A stretch of 64,000 nt of DNA from Veillonella sp. (lineage in GTDB: Bacteria; Bacillota; Negativicutes; Veillonellales; Veillonellaceae). The position numbers and the translations under genes are program-made. Where the stretch lies: positions 62,001-126,000 of the forward strand of contig NZ_JAGZMO010000001.1 in the NCBI RefSeq assembly GCF_018364065.1, given 5' to 3'. The notes under the pieces are model-generated. The model saw only the letters and a program-made list of their open reading frames with translations. It ran no database searches and was not told the origin of the DNA. This document shows positions 18,051-26,054 of this stretch, piece after piece (position 1 is the stretch's first letter; each line of letters starts with the position of its first letter).

Positions 18051-19322
18051 TTATAAAACGAGAAGCATCATTACGATACCGGCTGCGATACATGGAATGG
18101 CATTGCGTTTCGTAAGTTCCATTGGATTGACACCGGCCATTTTCGCGCAGATAATACTTACGCCGGCAACCGGTGACATGCAGCGCCCCAGATTACCTGC
18201 GGCCTGAACAACGGCCCCCATATCGGCGACTTGCAGTCCGAATGAAGCCGCATGAGGTGTAACGGCACCATTAAAGGCAAGTACAGCGGCATTACCGGAA
18301 CCGGAAATAGCGGCGAGTATAAACGGACCAAAAGTGGCGGATACTTTGGCAAGAGCAGGCGAGTTAGCCATTGTATCAATGAGTGCAGCAGTAAGACCAA
18401 GAACGTTCATGCCTTGAATGAACATAGCCGCTGCGGCAATAAGACAAACAATGTTGGCGAAGCCATCGCCGGCACCTTTAAAGAATGTAGAAGAGAAGTC
18501 TTTAATATTAGGCCGTGTTACAAGAAAGCAAAGTAATGTACCGAGCAACATGGCATTTGTAATTGAAATTGTAGGAAGAAGCTTTACAGCCGGGCTGGCT
18601 AAAATCAATATTACGATAGGAACGAGAGGCACGATGGCATATAGCGGATTAATCTTTTCTGCTTTTTCAGACGTTTCAGATGTTTCTTCCACAATTGATG
18701 CGCTGGCTGTATTTAACTGGATACCTTCCTTGGTAAATTTTGCAATGGCAAACAAAATAAGGCTACTTACAAGAACGCTGATGAATGCTTTTGGTGCAAA
18801 GCTTTGAATAATCGTCATTAAATCGCCGTGCGCCAGATCGGCTACTTGTACAAGGAATGGATTGGCCGGACTCACACTGGAACCCCATGTACCAAGTAAT
18901 ACTGTGCTGGCAGCCATAGTAGGTTTGATGCCAAGTTTAATAAGAACAGGAATTAGAATAGCACCAACGGCCGCTGCCAAACCTGATGCACTAATCAGGG
19001 AAATGTTGATAAGCCATACTAAAATGACTGTAGCAGGAATAATAATAAACTTAACACGATGTAATAATTTAGTGATTGCTAAAATCAGATGCTGACTGCA
19101 TCCTGTTTTGTCTAGAACTAGACTGAAGCCCATAGTTATACAGATAATAGGCGTTAAACTCTCGTTGATCAGTGATTTTGAGAAGGCGGCCAGTGATGAC
19201 ATCATATTGCCGCCGATGAATGACATAATAAGACCGGAAAGCATGAGAACAACGCGAGTTTCATAATTCCTGACAATCGCCCAGAAGGTCAGAATTACTA
19301 AAATAATGCCGGTAATAATCAT
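18051..19322 (-). CDS. DcuC-family C4-dicarboxylate carrier
   Basis: This 423-residue polytopic membrane protein of the anaerobic C4-dicarboxylate uptake C family (ion transporter superfamily) has about 11-12 helices. It shows the family-like 'GTWGSSVSPANPFLVQVADL' loop and 'ISGSGNAAVLAFNGAVTPHA' in the second half. DcuC proteins mainly export succinate during fumarate respiration; relatives carry peptides or amino acid derivatives. A good Shine-Dalgarno (AGGGAGG) precedes ATG 19322. It is the first gene of the minus-strand run and sits under a strong promoter at 19408-19436. Confidence 0.87.
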   Translation of the reverse strand: MIITGIILVILTFWAIVRNYETRVVLMLSGLIMSFIGGNMMSSLAAFSKSLINESLTPIICITMGFSLVLDKTGCSQHLILAITKLLHRVKFIIIPATVILVWLINISLISASGLAAAVGAILIPVLIKLGIKPTMAASTVLLGTWGSSVSPANPFLVQVADLAHGDLMTIIQSFAPKAFISVLVSSLILFAIAKFTKEGIQLNTASASIVEETSETSEKAEKINPLYAIVPLVPIVILILASPAVKLLPTISITNAMLLGTLLCFLVTRPNIKDFSSTFFKGAGDGFANIVCLIAAAAMFIQGMNVLGLTAALIDTMANSPALAKVSATFGPFILAAISGSGNAAVLAFNGAVTPHAASFGLQVADMGAVVQAAGNLGRCMSPVAGVSIICAKMAGVNPMELTKRNAIPCIAAGIVMMLLVL

Positions 19323-19407
19323 AAAAAATCCTCCCTAAATAAATTTTTAATTTACTTACAATTACAGACAAAAAAACATTTAAAGACGACTTCCTTTATT
19401 AGTCCTT

Positions 19408-19436
19408 ATGTTATAGAATAAAGATATAGATGTCAA
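19408..19436 (-). promoter_or_regulatory. Promoter of the DcuC-MFS-M20 run, overlapping an inverted repeat
   Basis: On the minus strand TTGACA and TAACAT are spaced by 17 bases. A 7-bp inverted repeat, CTTTATT near 19394 and AATAAAG near 19417, spans the -10 region and is a candidate operator for the divergent regulator. Confidence 0.65.
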
Positions 19437-19485
19437 TGATAAAAAGTGAGAATAGCAATGCCAATTAGTAATAAATACTCTTTCA

Positions 19486-19514
19486 TTGTTTCTAATCTTT
19501 AAGTATGATATATG
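19486..19514 (+). promoter_or_regulatory. Weak promoter for the divergent regulator
   Basis: TTGTTT (19486-19491) and TATATG (19509-19514) are separated by 17 bases, ahead of ATG 19549. Confidence 0.4.
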
Positions 19515-19548
19515 TAAGGATTAAAAAATTAGACGTTGAGGTAATTGT

Positions 19549-20886
19549 ATGAAAATATTTGGAATTATGAGTAACTCTCGTGAGGTACTAACACAAATTG
19601 AAGAAGTGGCTAACACCGTTTTCAATCCGAAAACGACTTCATATAAAGCGTACTGCTATGAAAACACCAGTGAAATTCCACACATAATTCAATCGGAAAT
19701 GGACGTTGTTGACGGTTGGATTTTCTCCGGTGAAACACCGTTGGAACACGCGAAGCCGTATATGAGCAAGGAAACTCCGGCTGTTTCGTGTAATTTAAAC
19801 GGCCTTGAGATTTACCGATACTTGCTGCAGTGTTTGGCTCTGTCGAAACATCATGAACTGCGCGTCTCCATTGATTTACCTTTAATTGGCGTTAAGATTT
19901 GGAATACCGTCATAGAAGAGTCAGGCATTTCGTTTGATAAGGTGCATTTAGTGTCTTACGACTCGATGCACATTGATGAAAATGATGCTAATGTTGCTAC
20001 TGAACATAAAGCCTTATGGGATGCAGGCAAAATCGAACGGGTGCTAACGTCTTCAACGAAGATTCGTAAAGAGTTGGAACGGCTTAACATCCCGGTGATT
20101 CAAATGCACGGCAGTAATTTTACCATTCACAATGCATTGTTAAAGCTTAAAGAAAAACGCATGCAACGCCGTTTGGTGGAAAATGAAGTGGCGTTGATGC
20201 GGATCGAGACAATAGATATAGAAAAGCTCATGGTTACGTCCACCGGGTCATTACAATTTCAGATGCTAATGCTACGGCTCAAGGAAAAAATCTTGGAACT
20301 CTGTCAGGAGCTGCAAGGATCTTACATGGTAGAAAAAGAAAATGGCCGTTTTGAAGTATTTGCGACGCGCGGTATTATTGAACGGAATGCGCATAAAATT
20401 CGAAATGCTATTGAAGACATTCGGCTGAGCCTTACGATTGATGTTATGGCCGGTATCGGCTTCGGCTATGTGGCCTTTGATGCACAGCGTAATGCATGGC
20501 GTGCACTTTCCTATGGAAAGCAACAAGAGCCACGGCAAGCTATGGTAGCCATTGATATGAACAATAATATTAAAGAGAATATGGGGACCGAGCATCCGCT
20601 TACATTCACATCCTCTCTGGAAAATCCGGACATTTTGAAACGTCTTGAATCCGTTGGCGTAGGCACACGGAACTATATGCGTATATGGGCTATTGCACAG
20701 AAGCTGGGACATGGTTTTACGTCTAATGAATTAGCGCAGCAGATGGGTGTTACCGATCGCAATGCACGCCGCATTATTAAAAATCTGTTGGCGGCTGAAT
20801 TGGTAATCTGTGTGGGCGAAGAAGCTTTGACTACACGGGGACGCCCTACAAAGAAATACAGTATGAATCCGAAGTTTCAACCGTAA
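19549..20886 (+). CDS. Transcriptional regulator with GGDEF-like sensor domain and C-terminal winged helix
   Basis: This 445-residue protein ends in a winged helix-turn-helix (about 388-440; 'FTSNELAQQMGVTDRNARRI', then 'TRGRPTKKY'). Residues about 225-345 look like a degenerate nucleotidyl-cyclase/GGDEF fold ('GRFEVFATRGIIE', 'GIGFGYVAFDAQRNAWRAL'), as in CdaR-type and GTP-cyclohydrolase III-like sensors, without an intact GG(D/E)EF site. The first 200 residues have no clear family and could be a Rossmann-like sensor. It is divergent from the DcuC-MFS-M20 run and followed by an argininosuccinate-lyase-like gene, so it probably controls both. The domain calls on the N-terminal and middle parts are tentative. 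Confidence 0.75.
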   Translation: MKIFGIMSNSREVLTQIEEVANTVFNPKTTSYKAYCYENTSEIPHIIQSEMDVVDGWIFSGETPLEHAKPYMSKETPAVSCNLNGLEIYRYLLQCLALSKHHELRVSIDLPLIGVKIWNTVIEESGISFDKVHLVSYDSMHIDENDANVATEHKALWDAGKIERVLTSSTKIRKELERLNIPVIQMHGSNFTIHNALLKLKEKRMQRRLVENEVALMRIETIDIEKLMVTSTGSLQFQMLMLRLKEKILELCQELQGSYMVEKENGRFEVFATRGIIERNAHKIRNAIEDIRLSLTIDVMAGIGFGYVAFDAQRNAWRALSYGKQQEPRQAMVAIDMNNNIKENMGTEHPLTFTSSLENPDILKRLESVGVGTRNYMRIWAIAQKLGHGFTSNELAQQMGVTDRNARRIIKNLLAAELVICVGEEALTTRGRPTKKYSMNPKFQP

Positions 20887-20971
20887 TAAATGGATACTGG
20901 TAACCGTGAAATATAGATACTAATAACCGTAATATATAGATACTGGTAACTGTAATATTTAGATACTAGAA
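20880..20971. repeat. 23-bp tandem array (4 units) starting at the regulator's stop codon
   Basis: Units lie at 20880-20902, 20903-20925, 20926-20948 and 20949-20971. The first holds the last codon CCG and the TAA of the regulator gene. The shared core is 'agatactggtaaccgtaat'. Confidence 0.85.
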
Positions 20972-20981
20972 AGTGAACAAT

Positions 20982-21036
20982 AGCATTGGAAATGGCATTG
21001 GAAATGGCATTGGAAATAGTATTGAAAATAGTATTG
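20982..21036. repeat. 12-bp tandem array 'attggaaatggc'
   Basis: About four and a half copies of a 12-bp unit directly follow the 23-bp array. Its sequence is unrelated to that array. Confidence 0.85.
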
Positions 21037-21093
21037 TTAGGAAATATTAGCGTTATATATAGCGGGCTTTTGTTAGGGAAAGGATGAGGTGTA

Positions 21094-22596
21094 ATGGAAC
21101 AGAAGGGAAAGTTTGAGCCATATGGTGTAACACAGAGTGCTTATAAACGACTGACAGAACCGGCGGACAGCAATACGGAAGACCATTTTTACTGGTTATC
21201 TCAAATTAATAAAGCATCGCTCGTGATTAATAGTTCCGAAGGGCTTTTAGATACAAAGTATGTTAAAGAATTTGCGCAGGGGCTAAAAAAAGTCATTAAA
21301 AATGGCAATCAAGGTGGGCCACGTCCTCAAAAAGTTATAGACTTTGAACCGTATTGGATAAAAGAGAGCGGTCCTGAAGTGAGCCGTATCCACGCGGGAC
21401 GCAGCAGTCAGGATATGTTAACTACTGCGTCTATGGCTGTATTACGTCGTGCCTTATTGGATCTGGATAAGGAGATTCATGCGGTGGAAGAGGAACTGAT
21501 GAATATGGCCGACCGCTATAAGACCGCTGTCATGCCTGCGTATACGAATGGTGTAGCCGCACAGCCTACTTCTTATGCCCATTATTTATTGGCCTTCGTT
21601 GATGCGTTCCGTCGAGATAATGAACGACTCCGCCAATTTTATGATCGTGTCAATCAATGCGCTATGGGGTCAACCGTTTTGAATGGTACCGGATGGCCTC
21701 TTAATCGACAGCGCATGTCGGACTATCTCGGCTTTGCACGACCATTTGAGAACTGTTTTGATGCGACGCAAATATTCACTGATGAATGCTCAGCGGAAAC
21801 TGCCGGCCTTTGCACTGTCATTGCTATACATACAGGTAATTTTGTGGCTGATGTGATGCTACAATACTCCCAACCTCGTCCGTGGATTTTGCTACAAGAG
21901 GGTGGCGCCAATACCTACGTATCGTCCGCTATGCCGCAAAAACGAAATCCGGGAATCTTAAATAATTTACGTACGAAAGCATCGACAATTCTGGGGGAAG
22001 CAACCGGTGCGGTGTATCGAACACACAATATTGCTACAGGCTTTGCCGATCCGCGTGGTCTCGACTTAACTATGATTGTGTGGGAAACGGAAGACCTGAT
22101 GAAGATGATGCTACGTGTGTTACAGGCTCTCGTATTTAACGAAGAACGAGCGCTGGAAGAATTGAATCTAGATTGGACAGCATCGCAGGAAATTGCTGAC
22201 CGATTGATGCGCGAATATAATGTGCCGTTCCGCATCGGTCATCATGTGGCTTCCGATATTGTAGGCTATGCAAGAGCCCATGATATACGACCTCTCGATT
22301 TTCCTCATGAAATAGCGGAGCGCATTTATTTAGACAATGTGGCGGCACTTAATTTGTCAGAAGTGCCTGAACATTTTCCTCTTGATGAAGCAGAGTTCCG
22401 CGCTACATTAGATCCAAAGGCTATCATAGCGCGTCGTGCCGTCAGCGGAGGTCCGCAACCGGAAGAAGTGCAGCGAATGTATGAAGAAAACCGCAAATCC
22501 TTGGAAGCGGATGAACTGTGGCGATTAAATCAGGAAGATGCATTGGCGACGGCTAAAAAAGAACTGGAAGCCAAGTTTACTGCCTTACTTAAATAA
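21094..22596 (+). CDS. Argininosuccinate lyase-like enzyme (fumarase/aspartase superfamily)
   Basis: This 500-residue lyase belongs to the superfamily whose members eliminate fumarate from succinyl- or aspartyl-adducts. Motifs: 'SRIHAGRSSQDMLTTA', 'AYTNGVAAQPTSYAHYL' and the flexible catalytic loop 'SSAMPQKRNPGILNNLR' with the active-site Ser. It is about 40 residues longer than typical ArgH, and no argG or other arginine gene is nearby. Its neighbours are a regulator and amide hydrolases, so a catabolic adduct lyase (for example acting on N-succinyl or iminodisuccinate-type compounds) is as likely as true argininosuccinate lyase. ATG 21094 has 'gaggtg' upstream; a terminator follows. Confidence 0.8.
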   Translation: MEQKGKFEPYGVTQSAYKRLTEPADSNTEDHFYWLSQINKASLVINSSEGLLDTKYVKEFAQGLKKVIKNGNQGGPRPQKVIDFEPYWIKESGPEVSRIHAGRSSQDMLTTASMAVLRRALLDLDKEIHAVEEELMNMADRYKTAVMPAYTNGVAAQPTSYAHYLLAFVDAFRRDNERLRQFYDRVNQCAMGSTVLNGTGWPLNRQRMSDYLGFARPFENCFDATQIFTDECSAETAGLCTVIAIHTGNFVADVMLQYSQPRPWILLQEGGANTYVSSAMPQKRNPGILNNLRTKASTILGEATGAVYRTHNIATGFADPRGLDLTMIVWETEDLMKMMLRVLQALVFNEERALEELNLDWTASQEIADRLMREYNVPFRIGHHVASDIVGYARAHDIRPLDFPHEIAERIYLDNVAALNLSEVPEHFPLDEAEFRATLDPKAIIARRAVSGGPQPEEVQRMYEENRKSLEADELWRLNQEDALATAKKELEAKFTALLK

Positions 22597-22641
22597 GAGG
22601 TTAGTTATTTAACGAATAAGTTTGGTATATACGTTAGAAGC

Positions 22642-22673
22642 TCCGAGTAACTGAATGGTTACTCGGATTTTTT
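22642..22673 (+). terminator. Terminator of the ASL-like gene
   Basis: TCCGAGTAAC (22642-22651) pairs with GTTACTCGGA (22658-22667). Six T residues follow. Confidence 0.9.
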
Positions 22674-22791
22674 ATGCCCTTAACACGATTAATGATGTCA
22701 TATACCGAGCCAAGGAGATATGCTATACTGTAAGTATATTATTAAGTGTATTATCAAATAGCACGTCATGAGTAGTGAAGGGGATGGGACG

Positions 22792-23181
22792 ATGAAACGG
22801 CTATGGAAAACAGTGTTAATGTCTTGTATGGGGATTATGTTTATGCTCGGCGGAATGAGCGTGGCCAGAGCGACGGACGTTTGGGTAGATCATTGGAACT
22901 ATGAGAACGTTGACGTGTATGTTATGAGCGATACATTATCTTACGGAGATCAAAGTAGTGGTAAATGGTTCTCCGTGTCTACAAAAATGGTACGTAATGG
23001 TCAATTAAGTGAAGTTATTACATGGAGATTTTCTCAATTTAGATCAGACATGTGGCGTTATTCCACTAACACAATGAGAGGCAACCATACAACCGTAGTT
23101 ATTCCGCGGAACGGCATTTTCGAATACGGCATGAATCGCATTGGTTGGTCCTATTATATTAAAGACACATACTATTATTAA
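22792..23181 (+). CDS. Small secreted protein of unknown function
   Basis: This 129-residue protein has a clear signal peptide: a basic start 'MKRLWK', a hydrophobic core to about residue 22, and a likely cleavage after 'ARA' near residue 27. The mature part is about 100 residues, rich in Trp, Tyr and Ser ('VWVDHWNYENVDVYV', 'ITWRFSQFRSDMWRYS', 'IGWSYYIKDTYYY'). It has no Cys and looks beta-rich. I do not recognise the family. ATG 22792 is preferred over ATG 22768 because 'aagggg' lies directly upstream and the signal peptide begins there. It would be exported to the periplasm or cell surface. Confidence 0.75.
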   Translation: MKRLWKTVLMSCMGIMFMLGGMSVARATDVWVDHWNYENVDVYVMSDTLSYGDQSSGKWFSVSTKMVRNGQLSEVITWRFSQFRSDMWRYSTNTMRGNHTTVVIPRNGIFEYGMNRIGWSYYIKDTYYY

Positions 23182-23290
23182 AGTTCATGGTATTAAAAGG
23201 CTCATAATATTAAAAGTTCATAATATTAAAAGCTCATATTATTATTAAAAAGCATATTATTGTTAAAAATTCATAGTATAAGAAGCTTGT
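23170..23290. repeat. 16-19-bp degenerate tandem array starting at the stop codon of the secreted protein
   Basis: About six units of the type 'aatattaaaagttcat' follow each other. The first contains the TAA of the upstream gene. Confidence 0.75.
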
Positions 23291-23315
23291 AAATTTAGTT
23301 TTTTGAAAATTAAAA

Positions 23316-23352
23316 ACAGGGGTAATCTACCGTTTTGGCAAGATACCCCTGT
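23316..23352. repeat. Inverted repeat, possible weak terminator
   Basis: ACAGGGGTA (23316-23324) pairs with TACCCCTGT (23344-23352). There is no T-run after it on the plus strand, so a terminator role is uncertain. Confidence 0.45.
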
Positions 23353-23439
23353 TATTGGTATAGAATGAAATTATTTGGTAAGAAAGACCCTGATCTAAAT
23401 AGGAAATTTAGAGAAATAGTAATAATGAGGTGAATCACC

Positions 23440-23808
23440 ATGATGATAGCTCCGATTGATTATATTGATGAACATAAGAATGATACGCTTGAAGAATTAA
23501 TTGCTGCACGAAGCGAATTGGAGCAAGAAATTGCAGAGTTGGAAAAAGAACTATTGGGGATTGGGGTAGAAGACAGAGCTTGGGACGATTTATCAGACGA
23601 AGAGAAAGCGCGTTTGGAAAAAGAATGGGAGGAAGGGTTAATAATAAAAGATCCAGGACCAGAGGTTGAATACCAGTGTAAACTTATGTACTTGGCCGCA
23701 TTATGCGATTTTATAAGGGAGAAATATAATCGGGAAGTCATTTGGGGTGGTAGCAGAGATTATGATGAAGAAGACGATGAAGGAGAGGAAATCAATGAAG
23801 GAGAGTGA
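23440..23808 (+). CDS. Small acidic coiled-coil protein of unknown function
   Basis: This 122-residue, very acidic protein has a Glu/Leu-rich heptad region at about residues 14-45 ('LEELIAARSELEQEIAELEK') that predicts a coiled coil. A Trp-containing middle follows, and the tail after residue 103 is nearly all Asp/Glu. I do not recognise a family. ATG 23440 follows 'gaggtgaa'. The purine-rich codons of the acidic tail also supply the 'aaggagag' ribosome site of the next gene, which starts two bases after the stop, so translation is probably coupled. Confidence 0.7.
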   Translation: MMIAPIDYIDEHKNDTLEELIAARSELEQEIAELEKELLGIGVEDRAWDDLSDEEKARLEKEWEEGLIIKDPGPEVEYQCKLMYLAALCDFIREKYNREVIWGGSRDYDEEDDEGEEINEGE

Positions 23809-23809
23809 A

Positions 23810-24487
23810 ATGATGAAGGAGAGTTTTGAGGTATCCGGAAAGACAATCACGTTATATAAGGCGGAACAGACGAATCAACCACTAGTTGTTATTAATATGT
23901 TTGAAAGTGACGGCTCCACATTAATACCTGAGCTTCAAAAAATAGGGACACCTCATATCAACTTGCTTGTTATTAGCAACCTTAACTGGAATTCTGACCT
24001 ATCTCCGTGGGAAATTCCTTCATTTTTAAAACAAGAACCTCCATTTACCGGTGAAGCGGATACGCATCTACAGTGGCTATTGAATGAAGTTATACCAAAA
24101 GCTAAGGAGCGCATTGAAGGTACGCCTGAGAAAACTTATATTGCAGGCTATTCCATGGCCGGCTTATTTGCCTTATATGCGTTATACCAATGTGATGTCT
24201 TTGATCGTGCTGCCTGCATGTCCAGCTCATTCTGGTACCCTAAATTTAAAGAATATGCACTTTCTAATAAATTGAAACGTACACCTGAAAAAATGTACTT
24301 CTCATTGGGAGACAAAGAAGCAAAGACAAAACATCCTATACTTAAAACCGTACAGGAAAATACAGAAGCCATCGTTGAACATTTTAAACAATCAGGCGTG
24401 GACGTAACCTTTGAAATGAATGAGGGAAATCACTTTAAAGATGTGGACTGGCGGATTGTACGGGGGATTGTGGAGATGTGTAAGTAA
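23810..24487 (+). CDS. Alpha/beta-hydrolase, esterase-like
   Basis: This 225-residue protein has the nucleophile elbow 'AGYSMAGLFALYAL' (G-x-S-x-x-G, Ser near residue 118), 'SSSFWYPKFKEYA' after it, and a late 'EGNHFKDVDW' supplying a plausible catalytic His. It most resembles small esterase-D/putative-esterase type hydrolases; the substrate is unknown. The frame is open back to 23747, but that part overlaps the acidic tail of the preceding gene. ATG 23810 with 'aaggagag' upstream is the likely start. It has no signal peptide, so it is cytoplasmic. Confidence 0.75.
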   Translation: MMKESFEVSGKTITLYKAEQTNQPLVVINMFESDGSTLIPELQKIGTPHINLLVISNLNWNSDLSPWEIPSFLKQEPPFTGEADTHLQWLLNEVIPKAKERIEGTPEKTYIAGYSMAGLFALYALYQCDVFDRAACMSSSFWYPKFKEYALSNKLKRTPEKMYFSLGDKEAKTKHPILKTVQENTEAIVEHFKQSGVDVTFEMNEGNHFKDVDWRIVRGIVEMCK

Positions 24488-24566
24488 GTAGTCTACGCAG
24501 CGTAGGTAGTTTTCCACACGCTTTTGTTTTAAGATAGCCATAGCAAAAGAAAGAGGTGTAAATGCT

Positions 24567-25148
24567 ATGAACTATATATCAGGAACTATGTTAAAAGAAT
24601 TACGTGAACAGAAAAAGCTTACGCAAAAGGAATTGGCTGATAAATTACTTATTAGTGACAAAACGATTTCCAAATGGGAGACAGGCAAGGGATTGCCGGA
24701 TATTACGTTAGTGACGCCACTGGCAGAAGCGTTGGGCATTTCTGTGGCGGAATTATTTGCCGGAGAATATGCGATTAATAGTAATAGATCGGCCAATGTA
24801 AAAAAATTGAAATTTTACGTCTGTCCAATCTGTGGCAATATAATTACAAGTCTCGGTGAAGGCGATTATAACTGCTGTGGTGTAAAGTTGCCGGTGTTGT
24901 CAGTGGAAGAAAACTCCGAAGAGCATGAAATAAAATGTGAAAAGATGGAGAATGATTGGTATATCCACATGGACCATCCTATGACTAAAGAACACTACAT
25001 ATCCTTTATCGCCTATGTTACTTCAGATCGCTATACACTGGTGAAACTTTATCCAGAGCAAAATGCGGAGTGTAGAATCATGAGAAAAGGCCCTGGATTT
25101 GTGTATGCGTACTGTAATCGACATGGATTGTTTAAGGTTAATGTGTAA
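24567..25148 (+). CDS. XRE-family regulator fused to a desulfoferrodoxin (superoxide reductase) domain
   Basis: This 193-residue protein has an N-terminal XRE helix-turn-helix (about 7-65; 'LREQKKLTQKELADKLLISD'), then a complete desulfoferrodoxin-like domain. Center I ligands are Cys86-x2-Cys89 and Cys103-Cys104 ('FYVCPICG', 'YNCCGVKLP'). The superoxide-reductase iron site is also intact: His120, His137 ('DHPMT'), His143 ('KEHYI'), Cys183 and His186 ('YCNRHGLFK'). Superoxide reductases reduce superoxide to peroxide without making oxygen, a common defence in anaerobes. The fusion suggests a redox-sensing repressor or a DNA-bound scavenger. ATG 24567 follows 'agaggtg'. Fusions of this type have been noted in superoxide reductase surveys; whether this one keeps enzyme activity is unknown. 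Confidence 0.88.
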   Translation: MNYISGTMLKELREQKKLTQKELADKLLISDKTISKWETGKGLPDITLVTPLAEALGISVAELFAGEYAINSNRSANVKKLKFYVCPICGNIITSLGEGDYNCCGVKLPVLSVEENSEEHEIKCEKMENDWYIHMDHPMTKEHYISFIAYVTSDRYTLVKLYPEQNAECRIMRKGPGFVYAYCNRHGLFKVNV

Positions 25149-25188
25149 TGAAGTACGTAACAAAATACGTAATGAAATGAGTCTTAGT

Positions 25189-25257
25189 TAGGTATAAGAT
25201 TAAGTATAAGATTAAGTATAAGATTAGGTATAAAATTAGGTATAAAATTAGGTATTA
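25189..25257. repeat. 12-bp tandem array 'aggtataagatt'
   Basis: About six near-identical units lie between the XRE-desulfoferrodoxin gene and the next gene. A looser repeat of 'acgtaatgaa' starts at the upstream stop codon. Confidence 0.85.
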
Positions 25258-25317
25258 TCTTCACTAATTTAGTTAAAATGGTGGAGTTAATTTTAAAAAA
25301 TTAGGGAGGTGTAATGA

Positions 25318-25938
25318 TTGGGCAAAGAAATCAATTATACATGGGATGAGATTTATAAAGAATGGGAATTTATGGCATATAGATTTTCAAACCTTAATGA
25401 GAAACTAGTTGTTCATCATATTCAAGTTGAGAAATTAAAAAGACCGGATGAAGAGTTTTATGGGTTAGACTGGATACAGAATGAATATTTTGACAGTAGA
25501 ACAGAATTGATTAAGAAGAATCCGGACACATTTTTGTTCTTGGGAGACGCTTTAAATAAAGGTACTTTGACTACGTTAACGTATTTAACAGAAACAGACG
25601 ATCAAGAAACAAGAGCTGCTATTTGGATTTATGCCTTTCTTAGAGATATAGTAAAAGAATATGGAAATTGTTGGAGTGGAGACACAAAAAGAGTGGCCAA
25701 GGCAATAGAGGATACAGTACTTTTATATTTACGTGATAAAAATATAGGCTGGTATCACTCCATGAGAAAACTAATGCCTGAAATTTGCTTCAGTCAGCAA
25801 TTTTTAAAATCTATACAAACAGAAGATAAAGGTGTAATTTTAGAGTTAGTAGCATTAGCTGTGAATTATATTTATATGAATTACAAAGTAGCTTGGTATG
25901 ACTCAAGGAATCATGAAGTAGGAAACGATGCAGAATAG
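25318..25938 (+). CDS. Protein of unknown function
   Basis: This 206-residue soluble protein begins at a TTG (25318) behind 'gggaggtg'; a stop codon lies directly upstream in frame, and no ATG fits. It is rich in Tyr, Trp, Leu and charged residues, looks all-helical, and has no signal peptide or membrane segment. I do not recognise a family. Its base composition is AT-rich, like the telA/xpaC pair that follows on the other strand and unlike the LPS genes. A terminator shared with telA follows. Confidence 0.6.
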   Translation: MGKEINYTWDEIYKEWEFMAYRFSNLNEKLVVHHIQVEKLKRPDEEFYGLDWIQNEYFDSRTELIKKNPDTFLFLGDALNKGTLTTLTYLTETDDQETRAAIWIYAFLRDIVKEYGNCWSGDTKRVAKAIEDTVLLYLRDKNIGWYHSMRKLMPEICFSQQFLKSIQTEDKGVILELVALAVNYIYMNYKVAWYDSRNHEVGNDAE

Positions 25939-25962
25939 ATTCGTATTAATAGAAATTTAAAC

Positions 25963-25994
25963 ATGACAAAAGGACGGTATTTCTACCGTCCTTT
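25963..25994. terminator. Hairpin terminator, left copy of a perfect 32-bp inverted repeat
   Basis: AAAGGACGGTA and TACCGTCCTTT form an 11-bp stem with loop TTTC. Converging transcripts from 25318 and telA both end here. The full 32 bases recur in inverted orientation at 28025-28056. Confidence 0.85.
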
Positions 25995-26054
25995 ACGTTT
26001 TCTTCTATACATCAACATTACTCGTTCAAGATATTATTATATATTTAATAAATA

